DNA of 5,352 nt, taken from Acidimicrobiales bacterium (GTDB taxonomy: Bacteria; Actinomycetota; Acidimicrobiia; Acidimicrobiales; Palsa-688). Where the stretch lies: the NCBI GenBank assembly GCA_019241495.1, contig JAFAWZ010000308.1, positions 1 through 5,352 of the forward strand, written 5' to 3'. How positions within the stretch are numbered: the first letter of the stretch is position 1; each line of letters opens with the position of its first letter. Positions 5,341 through 5,352 of this stretch are shown here, piece after piece. A program made the position numbers and the translations under genes. The notes under the pieces were generated by a model. That model made no database searches, was not told the DNA's origin, and saw only the letters and a program-made list of their open reading frames with translations.

Positions 5341-5352
5341 GGCGCGGGTTCG

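Noticed and set aside
5299..5352. Possible fusion of the B12 domain to an upstream mutase domain
   Set aside because: The frame is open to the window edge, but the residues do not resemble the mutase linker. A ribosome site precedes the ATG at 5298, and the 136-residue length fits stand-alone subunits. With only 54 nt visible it cannot be fully excluded.

Overview
The window is ordinary core-metabolism DNA from a GC-rich bacterium. It holds six protein-coding genes in two convergent blocks and essentially no gene-free space. Third codon positions are mostly G or C and two of the five visible starts are GTG. The PurN, PurH, FolD and stand-alone B12-binding protein sequences look actinobacterial. 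Features such as the short NLYPF-to-IDVGGP loop in PurH and the PRLGGVG form of the FolD signature make me lean towards an Acidimicrobiia-like lineage, but that is an impression from memory, not a phylogeny.

Left block, plus strand (1-2770): the 3' part of purN, then purH (ATGA overlap), then folD after a 52-nt gap. PurN and the C-terminal half of PurH both consume 10-formyl-tetrahydrofolate (the GAR and AICAR formyl-transfer steps of purine synthesis). FolD makes that cofactor from 5,10-methylene-tetrahydrofolate, so this is a coherent purine/one-carbon operon. The gap before folD contains an 18-codon open frame that overlaps both the purH stop and the folD start.

Right block, minus strand (5298 down to 2777): a 136-residue stand-alone cobalamin-binding subunit of an acyl-CoA mutase, then sucC and sucD (ATGA overlap), the two subunits of succinyl-CoA synthetase. 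If the B12 protein serves methylmalonyl-CoA mutase, the block joins production of succinyl-CoA (from propionyl-CoA via methylmalonyl-CoA) to its conversion to succinate with nucleotide triphosphate formation. The catalytic mutase subunit is not in the window.

The blocks meet tail to tail with only 6 nt between the folD and sucD stop codons, inside two overlapping short inverted repeats. The non-coding stretches are 1852-1903, 2771-2776, 4810-4887 and 5299-5352. The 78-nt B12-sucC gap is visibly richer in A+T and carries short direct repeats; the 54 nt upstream of the B12 gene carry a GC-rich hairpin. I see no RNA gene, mobile element, CRISPR array or phage-like sequence, and no convincing undescribed system. 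The findings are small-scale structural or sequence oddities.
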